In this document: in pieces, positions 8,267-15,793 of the stretch
Position numbering within the stretch: the stretch's first letter is position 1
Layout: every line of letters begins with the position of its first letter
Source: Archangium lansingense
Lineage (GTDB): Bacteria > Myxococcota > Myxococcia > Myxococcales > Myxococcaceae
Length of the DNA: 64,000 nt
NCBI RefSeq assembly: GCF_026626635.1
Contig: NZ_JAPNKA010000001.1
Location: 4,898,001 to 4,962,000 of the forward strand
Reading direction: 5' to 3'
Made by a program: the position numbers and the translations under genes
Notes under the pieces: model-generated
The model's database searches: none
What the model was told of the DNA's origin: nothing
What the model saw: the letters and a program-made list of their open reading frames with translations, nothing else

Positions 8267-9505
8267 ATGAGCAAGCTCGGTTTCGAAACGCGTGCGGTCC
8301 ACTCGGGCCGGGAGGATCTGGCCAACCTCGGCGTCCATGCGCCGCCGATTGATCTCTCCACCACCTATCCCGTGGGCAGTATGGGGGGCATTGGCGAGTG
8401 CTTCGACGCGCTCGCCCAGGGCGGTCCTCTGCGCGACAACCCCATCTACGCCCGGCTGCACAACCCCACCGTGGTGCGCTTCGAGAAGGCGCTGGCCGCG
8501 CTGGAGGGGGCCGAGGAGTCGGTGGCCTTCGCCTCGGGCATGGCCGCGCTGACGGCGGTGCTGCTCGCGGCGCGCCAGGGTGGCAAGCACGTGGTGGCCT
8601 GCCGTCCCGTCTACGGCGGCACGGATCACCTGCTGGACAGCGGCCTGCTGGGGCTGGAGGTCACCTGGACGCATCCGCATCATGTGCGCAAGGCCCTGCG
8701 TCCGGACACGGTGCTCGTTGTCGTCGAGACCCCGGCCAACCCCACGCTGGCGCTCATCGACATTGCCCAGGTGGTGGCCCAGGCCGGCGAGGTGCCGGTG
8801 CTGGTGGACTCCACCTTCGCCACGCCCGTGCTGCAGAACCCGCTCGCGCACGGGGCCTCGCTGGTGCTGCACAGCGCGACCAAGTTCCTCGGTGGGCACG
8901 GTGATGTGATGGGCGGCGTGGTGGCCACGAGCGCGGCCTGGGCGGCGCGGCTGCGCCAGGTGCGCATCGCCACCGGCGGCGTGCTCCACCCCGAGGCGGG
9001 CTACATGCTGCACCGGGGCCTTGCGACGTTGCCCGTCCGCGTCCGCGAGTCGCAGCGCGGCGCCATGTTCCTCGCCCAGCGGCTGGCCTCGCATCCCGCC
9101 GTGTCCCGCACGTGGTACCCGGGGCTTGCCGGGTGTGACCCCGAGGGTCTTATCGGGCGGCAGATGCGCGGGCCCGGGTGCCTCTTGTCCTTCGAGGTGG
9201 CGGGCGGCGCGAAGGCGGCGGCCCAGGTGATGGAGCGAGTGGAACTGCTCACCCCGGCGGTGAGCCTCGGCTCGGTGGACTCGCTCATCCAGCACCCGGC
9301 GAGTCTCACGCACCGCGTGGTGGACGAGAAGCACCGCGAGGCCAGCGGCATCTCCGCGGGGATGCTCCGGGTCAGCGTGGGCCTGGAGAACCCCGAGGAC
9401 CTCTGGGCGGACCTGCAGCGCGCCCTAGACGCGGTGCAGCCGCTCGGGCATGGGGTGGGGGAGGGCTGCAGCGTGGTTCGTCGAGACCTCGCGCTCCAGG
9501 GCTGA
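8267..9505 (+). CDS. Trans-sulfuration family PLP-dependent enzyme (methionine gamma-lyase/cystathionine lyase type)
   Basis: 412 residues. N-terminus LGFETRAVHSGREDLANLG and the aminotransferase-like fold features NPTVVRFEKALAALEGAEE, VVETPANPTL and LVDSTFATPVLQNP are diagnostic of the Cys/Met metabolism PLP family. The PLP lysine is K206 in LHSATKFLGGHGD. Start ATG 8267 follows an excellent GGGAGGAA. The sulfur amino acid substrate cannot be decided: methionine gamma-lyase, cystathionine gamma-lyase or beta-lyase remain open. The divergent Lrp gene favours a catabolic role on methionine or a similar amino acid. The 3' end overlaps the next convergent gene by 81 bp, so the last ~27 residues (after RALDAVQPLG) may be non-conserved. 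Confidence 0.9.
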   Translation: MSKLGFETRAVHSGREDLANLGVHAPPIDLSTTYPVGSMGGIGECFDALAQGGPLRDNPIYARLHNPTVVRFEKALAALEGAEESVAFASGMAALTAVLLAARQGGKHVVACRPVYGGTDHLLDSGLLGLEVTWTHPHHVRKALRPDTVLVVVETPANPTLALIDIAQVVAQAGEVPVLVDSTFATPVLQNPLAHGASLVLHSATKFLGGHGDVMGGVVATSAAWAARLRQVRIATGGVLHPEAGYMLHRGLATLPVRVRESQRGAMFLAQRLASHPAVSRTWYPGLAGCDPEGLIGRQMRGPGCLLSFEVAGGAKAAAQVMERVELLTPAVSLGSVDSLIQHPASLTHRVVDEKHREASGISAGMLRVSVGLENPEDLWADLQRALDAVQPLGHGVGEGCSVVRRDLALQG

Positions 9506-10075
9506 CAGGAACGCGCCGAAGAGCCGCTCCTCGAGGGCCTTCGGCGCGGACAGGTCCGACACGCCGGCCTGCGCCAGCCGCAGCTTGCACGTCTCCTCGA
9601 TGTCGATCCGGTGCGACTGCTCCTCGGTGACGACCTTGCCGAGCTCCAGGCGCACCGACGCCACGCGGGTCGCGGCCTTGTAGAGCGGGTACATGATCAT
9701 GGCCCGCTGCTCGATGAGCGTGGTGGTCAGCAGGTAGTTGAGCTTGACGTCCTCGTGGCCCAGGGCCTGCGTGGCCCAGGAGGCCAGCTCGCGGTCGAGC
9801 GTCTGGAAGTACGTCGCGGCTTCCTGGGGACAGAGGTACACGGAGACTTCGCCTCCGGCCACCTCACACGCCAGCCGCTTGAAGGCCAGGGCGTGGCGTG
9901 TCTCGTCCGCGAGGTGTCCGAGCACCTCCAGCGTCGGATGACGATCGGCCACCGTGCGGCTGATCTTCCGCGCCCCGACAAACTCCAGCAGGGACAGCGT
10001 GTTCAGCCAGCGAGCCTCGAGCGTGGGGTCGGCGGCAATCTGCTTCAGGACGGTCTGGATTCGTTCGCGCAGCAT
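9425..10075 (-). CDS. Ferritin-like di-iron superfamily protein (predicted)
   Basis: 216 residues, helical throughout. Acidic/histidine signatures fit a four-helix di-iron bundle: E31 in LLEFVGARK, DETRHA around residues 57-62 (E-x-x-H) and EEQSHRIDIEE around residues 150-160 (E-x-x-H). Family members range from rubrerythrin-like to hydroxylase-like proteins; I do not recognise the specific subfamily, so the reaction is unknown. It overlaps the 3' end of the PLP enzyme gene tail to tail. Downstream of it on its own strand there is nothing obviously co-operonic. Assignment rests on motif spacing only. Confidence 0.55.
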   Translation of the reverse strand: MLRERIQTVLKQIAADPTLEARWLNTLSLLEFVGARKISRTVADRHPTLEVLGHLADETRHALAFKRLACEVAGGEVSVYLCPQEAATYFQTLDRELASWATQALGHEDVKLNYLLTTTLIEQRAMIMYPLYKAATRVASVRLELGKVVTEEQSHRIDIEETCKLRLAQAGVSDLSAPKALEERLFGAFLSALEREVSTNHAAALPHPMPERLHRV

Positions 10076-10155
10076 GGTCGCGGCGCGCGCTCTACCGCGT
10101 CGCGAGCCCGGATGCCATGCCTACGTTCCGTGGGGTCCCAACCATCGGCGTGGGG

Positions 10156-11406
10156 CTACACCACCGCGCGCCGTTTGGCGCGAGATAGGTGCTCCTCGCC
10201 ACCCTCCACGAAGCGCCGCACCAGCTCGTCCCGGCCCTGCTTGCCATGCTGTACGAGGTAGGCCAGTTCGGTGGGCAGCAGCGTCTTGACCGTGACGAGC
10301 CGTACCCGTCCTGCCGGGAGGTCGAGATGCTGCGGCAGGGTGTTTGATTCCAGCCCCAGGAGCACGCCCACCCGGCCCTCCTTGGTGACGAGGGACCTGG
10401 GCATTCCCTTTCCCGACACCTCCATGCTCAAGAGGCCCGTCAGAGCGGCCTTCCTCACTCGCTCATGTTCCACGACCTCGTTCGCTACACGGTGGAGAAC
10501 CAGAAGGGCCCAGCTTCCCTGGACGTCCTTGACGGGCTCGTCCGTCTCGATGGCGAGCTCCAGGCCGATGCCGACGGAAGGCACCTCATGTCCAGGGGGG
10601 GGATCGGAGAGGCCGTCCGTTACCAGCAGGAGTCGTCGCTCCGTCCGGTGAATGACGCGCCATGCCTGCCGCTGGCCCGGCCATTCCGGACCCCCGGGGA
10701 CAATCGGCACGATGGCGTCTTCCTCCAACTGGCCAAGGCTCCGCCAGACCGCTTCGCGCGCGGTGTCCACCTGTCTCAGCCAGTCTTCGTGTGATGCAAC
10801 TTGCGGTTGCTGGTCAGCCGTCTGGCGTCTGGGGCCTGTGACTTCTCTGAAGTCGAGTCCCGTGGCGCCGGTGCGCTCAAGAGCCTCCTTCACGTCGTTG
10901 GCGACAATGAGGGCCACTCTCCATCCCCAGGGACGGAAAACCCTGGCATCAGCGACTTTGGAGGGGTCGATGCGCATGCCGTACACATCCCGATACTGCC
11001 CGACCTTGTCGGGTCGCCCATCCTCCGGTTGCCAGTACAGCACTTCCTCACACGCCGCGTCGTCAATGCACTTTATGAGGCGGGTGACATTGACCAGGAA
11101 GTAGGGCTCTGGCCGCGACTCCACCTCCACGGGGAAGAGCTGGACGTCGCCCGGTGCCAGTTCGGTCAGGACGCGCACCACCTTTTCGGTGACCACGGGA
11201 ATGGCCCCCGTGTCGACGCGCGTGAAATCGAGCGAAGTGCCGGGGTGGTAGACAGGGACTCGAAGGCGGCTGTCATAGCGAGTGGGCTCACCGCTCATGA
11301 ACTGCCGCGTGCGCACTTCCTTCCCCTGCTCATCAAGAGGGTCTCTCAGCAACCAGCGCTCCGGGCTGCTCATGTCATCAATCAGCTCGAAGTATCTCTG
11401 CGCCAT
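10156..11406 (-). CDS. Polymorphic-toxin immunity protein, Imm11 (DUF1629)-SUFU fusion
   Basis: 416 residues. The first ~190 residues (MAQRYFELIDDMSSPERWLL, then VRVLTELAPGDVQLFPVEVE and YFLVNVTRLIKCID) look like the Imm11/DUF1629 immunity family. Residues ~205-416 (WRVIHRTERRLLLVTDGLSD, ETDEPVKDVQGSWALLVLHR) look like a suppressor-of-fused (SUFU) domain, also used as bacterial immunity. It starts inside the 3' end of the AHH toxin gene (29-bp overlap, same strand), so toxin and immunity are translated together. The final ~35 residues are closely matched by a decayed gene fragment at 44312-44461 in another part of the window. Binding to the toxin is inferred from gene order. Confidence 0.8.
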   Translation of the reverse strand: MAQRYFELIDDMSSPERWLLRDPLDEQGKEVRTRQFMSGEPTRYDSRLRVPVYHPGTSLDFTRVDTGAIPVVTEKVVRVLTELAPGDVQLFPVEVESRPEPYFLVNVTRLIKCIDDAACEEVLYWQPEDGRPDKVGQYRDVYGMRIDPSKVADARVFRPWGWRVALIVANDVKEALERTGATGLDFREVTGPRRQTADQQPQVASHEDWLRQVDTAREAVWRSLGQLEEDAIVPIVPGGPEWPGQRQAWRVIHRTERRLLLVTDGLSDPPPGHEVPSVGIGLELAIETDEPVKDVQGSWALLVLHRVANEVVEHERVRKAALTGLLSMEVSGKGMPRSLVTKEGRVGVLLGLESNTLPQHLDLPAGRVRLVTVKTLLPTELAYLVQHGKQGRDELVRRFVEGGEEHLSRAKRRAVV

Positions 11407-12217
11407 GCCGTTTTCCTCGCTTCACGGAGCCCCGGTTACCAGCTTGTTGAGTCCGGAGCCTTTCCCCCGCCAGCTTCCCCAATTCCCGCGTGAGTGCCTC
11501 CCGGCACTGGGCCGTGGTTTGGCATTCCTCCGTCGCCTCCGCGAGCCGCTGATAGATTCGCTCATGGTACGCCCTCGGGTGGGGCCCCTTGTGGCCCGGA
11601 ATGCGGACCTTGTTGGCCGGGTCTTCCATCGACATGCCGGCCTTGTCGAAGAATTCCTTGAGTCTTTGGGTCCAAGGCCCGCCACGAAGGGTGGACTTCT
11701 CATTCTCCACGGTAGCGATGTGGTGGATGGGGGCCTTCTCGACCTCCCCCTGATTCTGCATGGCGAGGAGGGCACCCGAGCCGGAAGGAAGTGTGAGAAC
11801 GAGTCTGCCCTCGACCACGGACACCGACGTCGCTTCCGACGCGGCTGCTGGCAGGCGGAAGCCTCCGGCGGTGGCGGCGTTCTGCACCGCCTGGGGGAAA
11901 CCCGGCAGTCCGCTCCCCGTCATGGCCTCCTTGCCCTTGGCGCCCGCCTTCCAGGTCGCCAGGAGGATGAGAACGCGCAGCGTGTTGGGCCCGAGCACCT
12001 GGGCGTACCGCTCGCTCGAGCCGAGTAGCTCGTGGAACGTGCTGACTGCCTCCACCTCGTCCCAGAGCTGCTTCGTGGCGGAGATCAATCCCCAGAGCTC
12101 ATGGCCCAGGTAGCCCCAGAGGAAGAGGGTCATCGCCAGGGCGAGACTCTTGGAAATGGGCTCCGGTGCCATGAGCGCCACGAGATAGAGGGAGAGACCG
12201 GCGAGCAGTGCCGTCAT
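11378..12217 (-). CDS. AHH-nuclease toxin cassette, lacking its lipoprotein head
   Basis: 279 residues. Residues 1-45 are hydrophobic (LSLYLVALMAPEPISKSLAL, LFLWGYLGHELW) and align with residues ~210-255 of the SitA-like toxin at 42537. The N-terminal half of that protein (signal peptide, lipobox, delivery region) is absent here. The C-terminal nuclease carries PIHHIAT (H165, H166), H209, H213 and H218, the AHH/HNH-superfamily pattern. Upstream the frame stays open only to about 12280 without family similarity. It may be a silent reserve cassette able to recombine onto a full-length head, or an eroded gene. The immunity gene overlaps it. Confidence 0.75.
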   Translation of the reverse strand: MTALLAGLSLYLVALMAPEPISKSLALAMTLFLWGYLGHELWGLISATKQLWDEVEAVSTFHELLGSSERYAQVLGPNTLRVLILLATWKAGAKGKEAMTGSGLPGFPQAVQNAATAGGFRLPAAASEATSVSVVEGRLVLTLPSGSGALLAMQNQGEVEKAPIHHIATVENEKSTLRGGPWTQRLKEFFDKAGMSMEDPANKVRIPGHKGPHPRAYHERIYQRLAEATEECQTTAQCREALTRELGKLAGERLRTQQAGNRGSVKRGKRHGAEILRAD

Positions 12218-12426
12218 GGCCTGCGCGGAGAATTCACACCTCCGGAAGTGACGAGACGGGAAGCCGTCGTTCCGGAATCACACGGAACCCCAGGTGTGCC
12301 CGTCAAGCCATCGGGTAGGCCGAGGCTGGGAGGATGCAGCGGGTAGGCTGTGAGCTGGGCAGTGCCCCGCGTCCCACGGCGTCATGCGGACGGCCGGTGG
12401 GAAGAGGGAAGAATCGCTGCCCGAGT

Positions 12427-12524
12427 GGAGATGCCGTTTTGGTTGGCTGACCAATCCAGGTCATGGGCGGATTTGAACCGCGATCGCTTTACAGGCGACT
12501 TACCAGTGCGTGTTCGGCATCTCC
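12427..12524. other. tRNA-like structured element
   Basis: 98 bp closed by a perfect 10-bp inverted repeat (GGAGATGCCG at 12427-12436, CGGCATCTCC at 12515-12524). Read on the minus strand, internal hairpins include TCGC-CTGTAAA-GCGA, which looks like an anticodon arm with GUA, and GCGG-TTCAAAT-CCGC, which looks like a T arm. A further hairpin (TGACC..GGTCA) lies between that T arm and the closing stem, which no normal tRNA has. It may be a decayed or rearranged tRNA, or an unrelated fold. Confidence 0.4.
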
Positions 12525-12551
12525 GGCCGGGCAGCTACCAACAAGGACGAA

Positions 12552-12585
12552 ATGCCGCGGAAAATCCTGACAACGGACGCGGCAT
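12552..12585. repeat. 8-bp inverted repeat
   Basis: ATGCCGCG at 12552-12559 and its complement CGCGGCAT at 12578-12585 flank an 18-base loop. There is no T-run after either arm. Confidence 0.5.
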
Positions 12586-12625
12586 GCCCAGGCAACTACG
12601 AACAAGGGAAGGGGCCGCACATCGG

Positions 12626-12683
12626 TCGTAGTCGACTACGAGCGGTGTATGTCTTTGCATACATTGCTCGTAGTCGACTACGA
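12626..12683. repeat. 58-bp long hairpin built from two identical palindromes
   Basis: TCGTAGTCGACTACGA occurs at 12626-12641 and again at 12668-12683, each a perfect palindrome (the second extends to 18 bp). The bases between, GC-GG-TGTATG-TCTTTG-CATACA-TT-GC, continue the symmetry. The whole forms a 26-bp stem around a 6-base loop, with only the GG/TT positions unmatched in DNA. In RNA read from the plus strand these become G-U pairs, giving an uninterrupted stem. Confidence 0.8.
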
Positions 12684-12799
12684 GTGAAAAGGGGTAGTGC
12701 TCTACCGGAAGCTGCGTGCTGTTCCGGCCGCTCGACCGGGCGTTCGCTCCAACTCACACCTTCTTAGAGGCACTGGTGGCGCGGGGCCGGATGAGCGCC

Positions 12800-13294
12800 C
12801 TAGCGGAACGCATCGACGATGTCGACCCCCGCGACGGAGAAGTCGAGGATGGCGGTCCCAGGCAGCGAGTCGGGCCGTTTCCGGAGCTGATTCTCGCTCA
12901 GACGGGCCACCGCGCAGATGGGCACCTTCTCGCTGTCCGGTGGGTGGGCCTCGTAGTACCGGATGACGACCTGTGGGCCGCCCGTCCAGACCTGCCCGTA
13001 CAAACGGGTGGTGGTTTCGAGGATGCCAAGATCGTTCTTCAGCATGCTCTCGAGCGGCCCATCGTAAAGAGTGATGGGCTTTGACTTGATCTGGTTCGCG
13101 TCGAGCTCCACCAACGCGCCGTCCCCGACGCGCAGCCTCATATATCGCATCGCCTTCTTGGCCTCCTCCGAGCATTCCTGAGGGCCAGGAGTTCCGTCCG
13201 GGCGCAGTGCCACCCCGCCACTGGTCGTCGTGCAGCCGGAGAGCGTACAGAGCAAGACGACGAAGCCGGGCAAGATTGCTTGGGCCATGGACAT
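12800..13294 (-). CDS. Hypothetical lipoprotein, third gene of the DUF2381 operon
   Basis: 164 residues. Residues 1-21 form a lipoprotein signal ending LCTLSGC with the lipobox LSGC, so an exported, membrane-anchored protein is expected. The mature part (CSEEAKKAMRYMRLRVGDG, then YGQVWTGGPQVVIRYYEAHP) has no family I recognise. ATG 13294 is chosen because it gives the signal peptide directly; the longer frame upstream overlaps the preceding gene. It starts 11 bp after that gene's stop, so the two are almost certainly co-transcribed. Confidence 0.75.
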   Translation of the reverse strand: MSMAQAILPGFVVLLCTLSGCTTTSGGVALRPDGTPGPQECSEEAKKAMRYMRLRVGDGALVELDANQIKSKPITLYDGPLESMLKNDLGILETTTRLYGQVWTGGPQVVIRYYEAHPPDSEKVPICAVARLSENQLRKRPDSLPGTAILDFSVAGVDIVDAFR

Positions 13295-13305
13295 GAATGG
13301 CTCCT

Positions 13306-14232
13306 CTACTTCCGAATCAGCGCGTGATCCAGGTTCACAAGCACCTCCATCAGCCCGTCCTCGCGGAAGATCTCCAGGGCCAGATTGACGAGGCCCTCCT
13401 TCGTCATGAACGCGCTCTCGTCTGCCACCACCGCGATTCTTCCTGACTGACCCGGGACGAGCTCGGGCCGCTCCATGCGGAGCGCGAAGGGGCGAGCGGT
13501 GTGAGAAGTCAAGTCGGCGGTCAGCCGAGCATTCCTGAATCTCCATGGCGCGTCGTACGTGTTGGTCAGGTGAACCACGGTCGCTGCCTTCCCTGGCCCC
13601 GAGAAGAGCTCGATCGTGATGTCCGTCTCTCCGTCTTTCAGGACCGCGACCCGCTCTCTCCGAAAGGGCGTCTTCTCCACCTGCCCATTGACGAGCAGCG
13701 TGGCGAAAGCATGGTCCACCGAGTTCTCTTCCTGCTTGAGGCGCTCGTTCTCCTGGCTCAGCTTGAGCTCGCGCTTGCGTGAATCGTTGAGGGCCGAGAG
13801 CACCGCTTTGTAGCTCTCGTGGTCCTTGAACACGTTCACCTGATGGTCCGTCCAGCTCCAGGTCTCACGGCGCGGCGGCCTCAAGAGGAAGGCGAGCTCG
13901 GTCCCGTCCGCGAGCGTCACCAGCAGGGGAATCCGCTCGTCCTCGTCGAGGTCACGCAGGGGCTCCAGCACCACCTTCTTGCTTCCTACGAGCGGGCGCT
14001 CGAACCGGCCCTCCCATCCCAGGAGCTTCGTCCTGGCTGGATCGCACTCCTGCTCGAAGCGCAGGACGGTGGACACCTGACCGGAGACATAGATGTTGTT
14101 CGCCTCCTGGGCGGGGTGGTCCGAGACGAACAGGGTCCTGATCTCGGTTCTGGCATCGGGCTCCAGAGCCTGCGCCACGGGCGCCAGGAGGACCAGGAAG
14201 GGTACGCATCGGATGAGGGATGGGGTTCGCAT
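13306..14232 (-). CDS. DUF2381 family protein
   Basis: 308 residues with a cleavable signal peptide (MRTPSLIRCVPFLVLLAPVAQA). The mature protein follows the DUF2381 pattern: IYVSGQVSTVLRFEQECDPA near the start, then LTLADGTELAFLLRPP, a coiled-coil-like Lys/Glu stretch around residues 140-170 (SRKRELKLSQENERLKQEE) and a beta-rich C-terminal half with WRFRNARLTAD. DUF2381 proteins are, as far as I know, a myxobacteria-specific family, so this helps place the organism. Function is unknown; the neighbours suggest an envelope-associated complex. Confidence 0.87.
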   Translation of the reverse strand: MRTPSLIRCVPFLVLLAPVAQALEPDARTEIRTLFVSDHPAQEANNIYVSGQVSTVLRFEQECDPARTKLLGWEGRFERPLVGSKKVVLEPLRDLDEDERIPLLVTLADGTELAFLLRPPRRETWSWTDHQVNVFKDHESYKAVLSALNDSRKRELKLSQENERLKQEENSVDHAFATLLVNGQVEKTPFRRERVAVLKDGETDITIELFSGPGKAATVVHLTNTYDAPWRFRNARLTADLTSHTARPFALRMERPELVPGQSGRIAVVADESAFMTKEGLVNLALEIFREDGLMEVLVNLDHALIRK

Positions 14233-14241
14233 GGCCGGAAC

Positions 14242-14784
14242 TCAAGAGCCGAAGCCGGGGTAGAGCACCTTGTCGTGGTAGTTGATGCTGTCCTCATGTG
14301 AGCGGAAGCTCTGGGCCAGCTTGCCGAGCCGTTGCAGCAGGGCCTCGTACTCGGCCCGGCTCACGCTGCGCAGCGACATGTACAGACGCGCCGCCCCTTG
14401 CAGGTACGAGAAGAGCGGGTGGCAGTCCAGGCCATCCGGACGCTGGCGCAGCATGCGGTAGAGCCGTTCGAACTCGGCATCCGTCTCGGGCTTGTCCATG
14501 GCCGTGCAGTAGATGACCGCCGTCGACTGCAGCAGGTGCAGGAAGGCCTCGTGGTGCGGAGGGGCCCTCAGCAGGAACGGCGTCTTGTCCGCGACCGACC
14601 AGAGCTGCGAGATGGGCTTGAGCTTCACCTGCACCGTCGTCCACGAGTCGTCCGCCACCGGCACCTCCTCACCCAGCGGGAGCGCCTTTCCATGCGCGCC
14701 GAACTGGATGGGCACCTGAAGCCGCTCCGGCCAGTCCAGCTCAAGGCCTGCGTGCTTCAGATCCTGTATCACCGTCAAGTCCAT
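14242..14784 (-). CDS. Conserved hypothetical protein, first gene of the DUF2381 operon
   Basis: 180 residues, no signal peptide and no membrane segment. The first half is beta-rich (LELDWPERLQVPIQFGAHGK, SWTTVQVKLKPISQLW) and the second is helical (EFERLYRMLRQRPDGLD, LARLYMSLRSVSRAEYEALL). No family recognised. It ends 9 bp before the DUF2381 gene, so these three genes form one transcription unit. The upstream boundary is the 90-bp gap to the NRDE gene, which is on the same strand. Confidence 0.7.
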   Translation of the reverse strand: MDLTVIQDLKHAGLELDWPERLQVPIQFGAHGKALPLGEEVPVADDSWTTVQVKLKPISQLWSVADKTPFLLRAPPHHEAFLHLLQSTAVIYCTAMDKPETDAEFERLYRMLRQRPDGLDCHPLFSYLQGAARLYMSLRSVSRAEYEALLQRLGKLAQSFRSHEDSINYHDKVLYPGFGS

Positions 14785-14874
14785 CGGCTTACCTCTCAGG
14801 TCGAGGCGAGGATGGTACTTTTCCCGTGGGCTGTCTAGACCTCGTTGGTCAGGTTCCGCGCCTGACCCTGGCAG

Positions 14875-15678
14875 TCACTCCGGGTAGATCAGCGGGGTGA
14901 CGTCCTGGTACGGCCCCTGGCACGGGGCTGCGTCTGAGGAGAGATAGTGGGCCACCCGGCCGGGGGCCAGCGCGACGATGGCTGACGAGCGCGTCCCATA
15001 CCCCGGCGTGTGGATGCACAGTGCCTGGTACTGGCGGAGGCGCTCGCGCAACTCCGGCAGGGCCTCCTTGAACTCCTCGAGGAGCAGCTCCGGCGCGTGC
15101 TCTGGCAGCAGGTGGTCCGCCAGTGCCAGCTGGAGGGCCTGCACGGTCTCCGGCCACGGCATCCGGGCGGCCTTCTCGGCCAGCTTCCGGGCCCTCGCCA
15201 CCTTGGGCATGGCCGGGGTGTTGAGCACGTCGTTGGGAAGTACGTGGACGCCCGGTGGGACGTCCTCCACGTGTATCCGCTCGGAGTCCGGGCGGGCGTA
15301 CGCCACCCGGAGCACCCCGGCGTCCCCATAGAGGAGGTTGAAGGGGTTGTACTCCCGGGCGTCCAGCCCCGTGAGGTAGCGGTCGACTCCCTCCACGCTC
15401 CCGGTTTGCAGGGCACGCAGGACCACCTCGCCCCGCGAGCGAGGGGCCCTCGTCAGGTTCGCGGCGCCCCGTTGGTTCGTCAGTCCTACGAAAAAGCCGC
15501 CGTCCGTCACTCCCATCCACGTCCCTTGCCGCTCCAGGTCGCGCCCTCCGACGACCCGGGGAGAGGAGGACAGGACCTGAGGACCAGCGGCCGGGCGGGC
15601 GTACAGCTCGTCGCGGTTCGCGGCCAGTACGAGCGGCCACTCGGGGTGGATGTGGCGGAGGATGACGATGGTGCACAT
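14875..15678 (-). CDS. NRDE family protein (TANGO2-like)
   Basis: 267 residues. It starts with MCTIVILRHIHPEWPLVLAANRDE, the namesake NRDE motif, with Cys2 positioned like an N-terminal nucleophile. WMGVTDGGFFVGLTNQRG and SSAIVALAPGR are also typical. The family (DUF833/TANGO2) resembles Ntn hydrolases and is linked in eukaryotes to Golgi and haem handling; no bacterial reaction is established. It is divergent from metG with a 115-bp gap. Confidence 0.9.
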   Translation of the reverse strand: MCTIVILRHIHPEWPLVLAANRDELYARPAAGPQVLSSSPRVVGGRDLERQGTWMGVTDGGFFVGLTNQRGAANLTRAPRSRGEVVLRALQTGSVEGVDRYLTGLDAREYNPFNLLYGDAGVLRVAYARPDSERIHVEDVPPGVHVLPNDVLNTPAMPKVARARKLAEKAARMPWPETVQALQLALADHLLPEHAPELLLEEFKEALPELRERLRQYQALCIHTPGYGTRSSAIVALAPGRVAHYLSSDAAPCQGPYQDVTPLIYPE

Positions 15679-15793
15679 CGTGTGGGGTCGATAACAGCTC
15701 CGGGGCCCCGGTGCATCAGGTGCGTTCTTTCGTTACTTCCCCATGACCGGAGCCCTTCGAGCGGCTAATGTCCGCCCCCCCTCAGGAGAACCC

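Larger units (their letters stand above)
12218..12799. other. 582-bp hairpin-rich intergenic region
   Basis: No gene is supported. The stretch lies between the 3' end of the DUF2381 operon and the 5' end of the toxin cassette, both on the minus strand. It holds three distinct inverted repeats (12427-12524, 12552-12585, 12626-12683), listed separately, and a small GGTAG/CTACC hairpin near 12692-12706. One of these could end the DUF2381-operon transcript, but none is followed by a T-run on the expected side. Confidence 0.6.

Noticed and set aside
12427-12524. A true tRNA-Tyr gene
   Set aside because: The GUA-like loop lacks a normal long variable arm, the T arm is not next to the acceptor stem and no CCA or discriminator context is convincing. 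Kept only as a tRNA-like structure.
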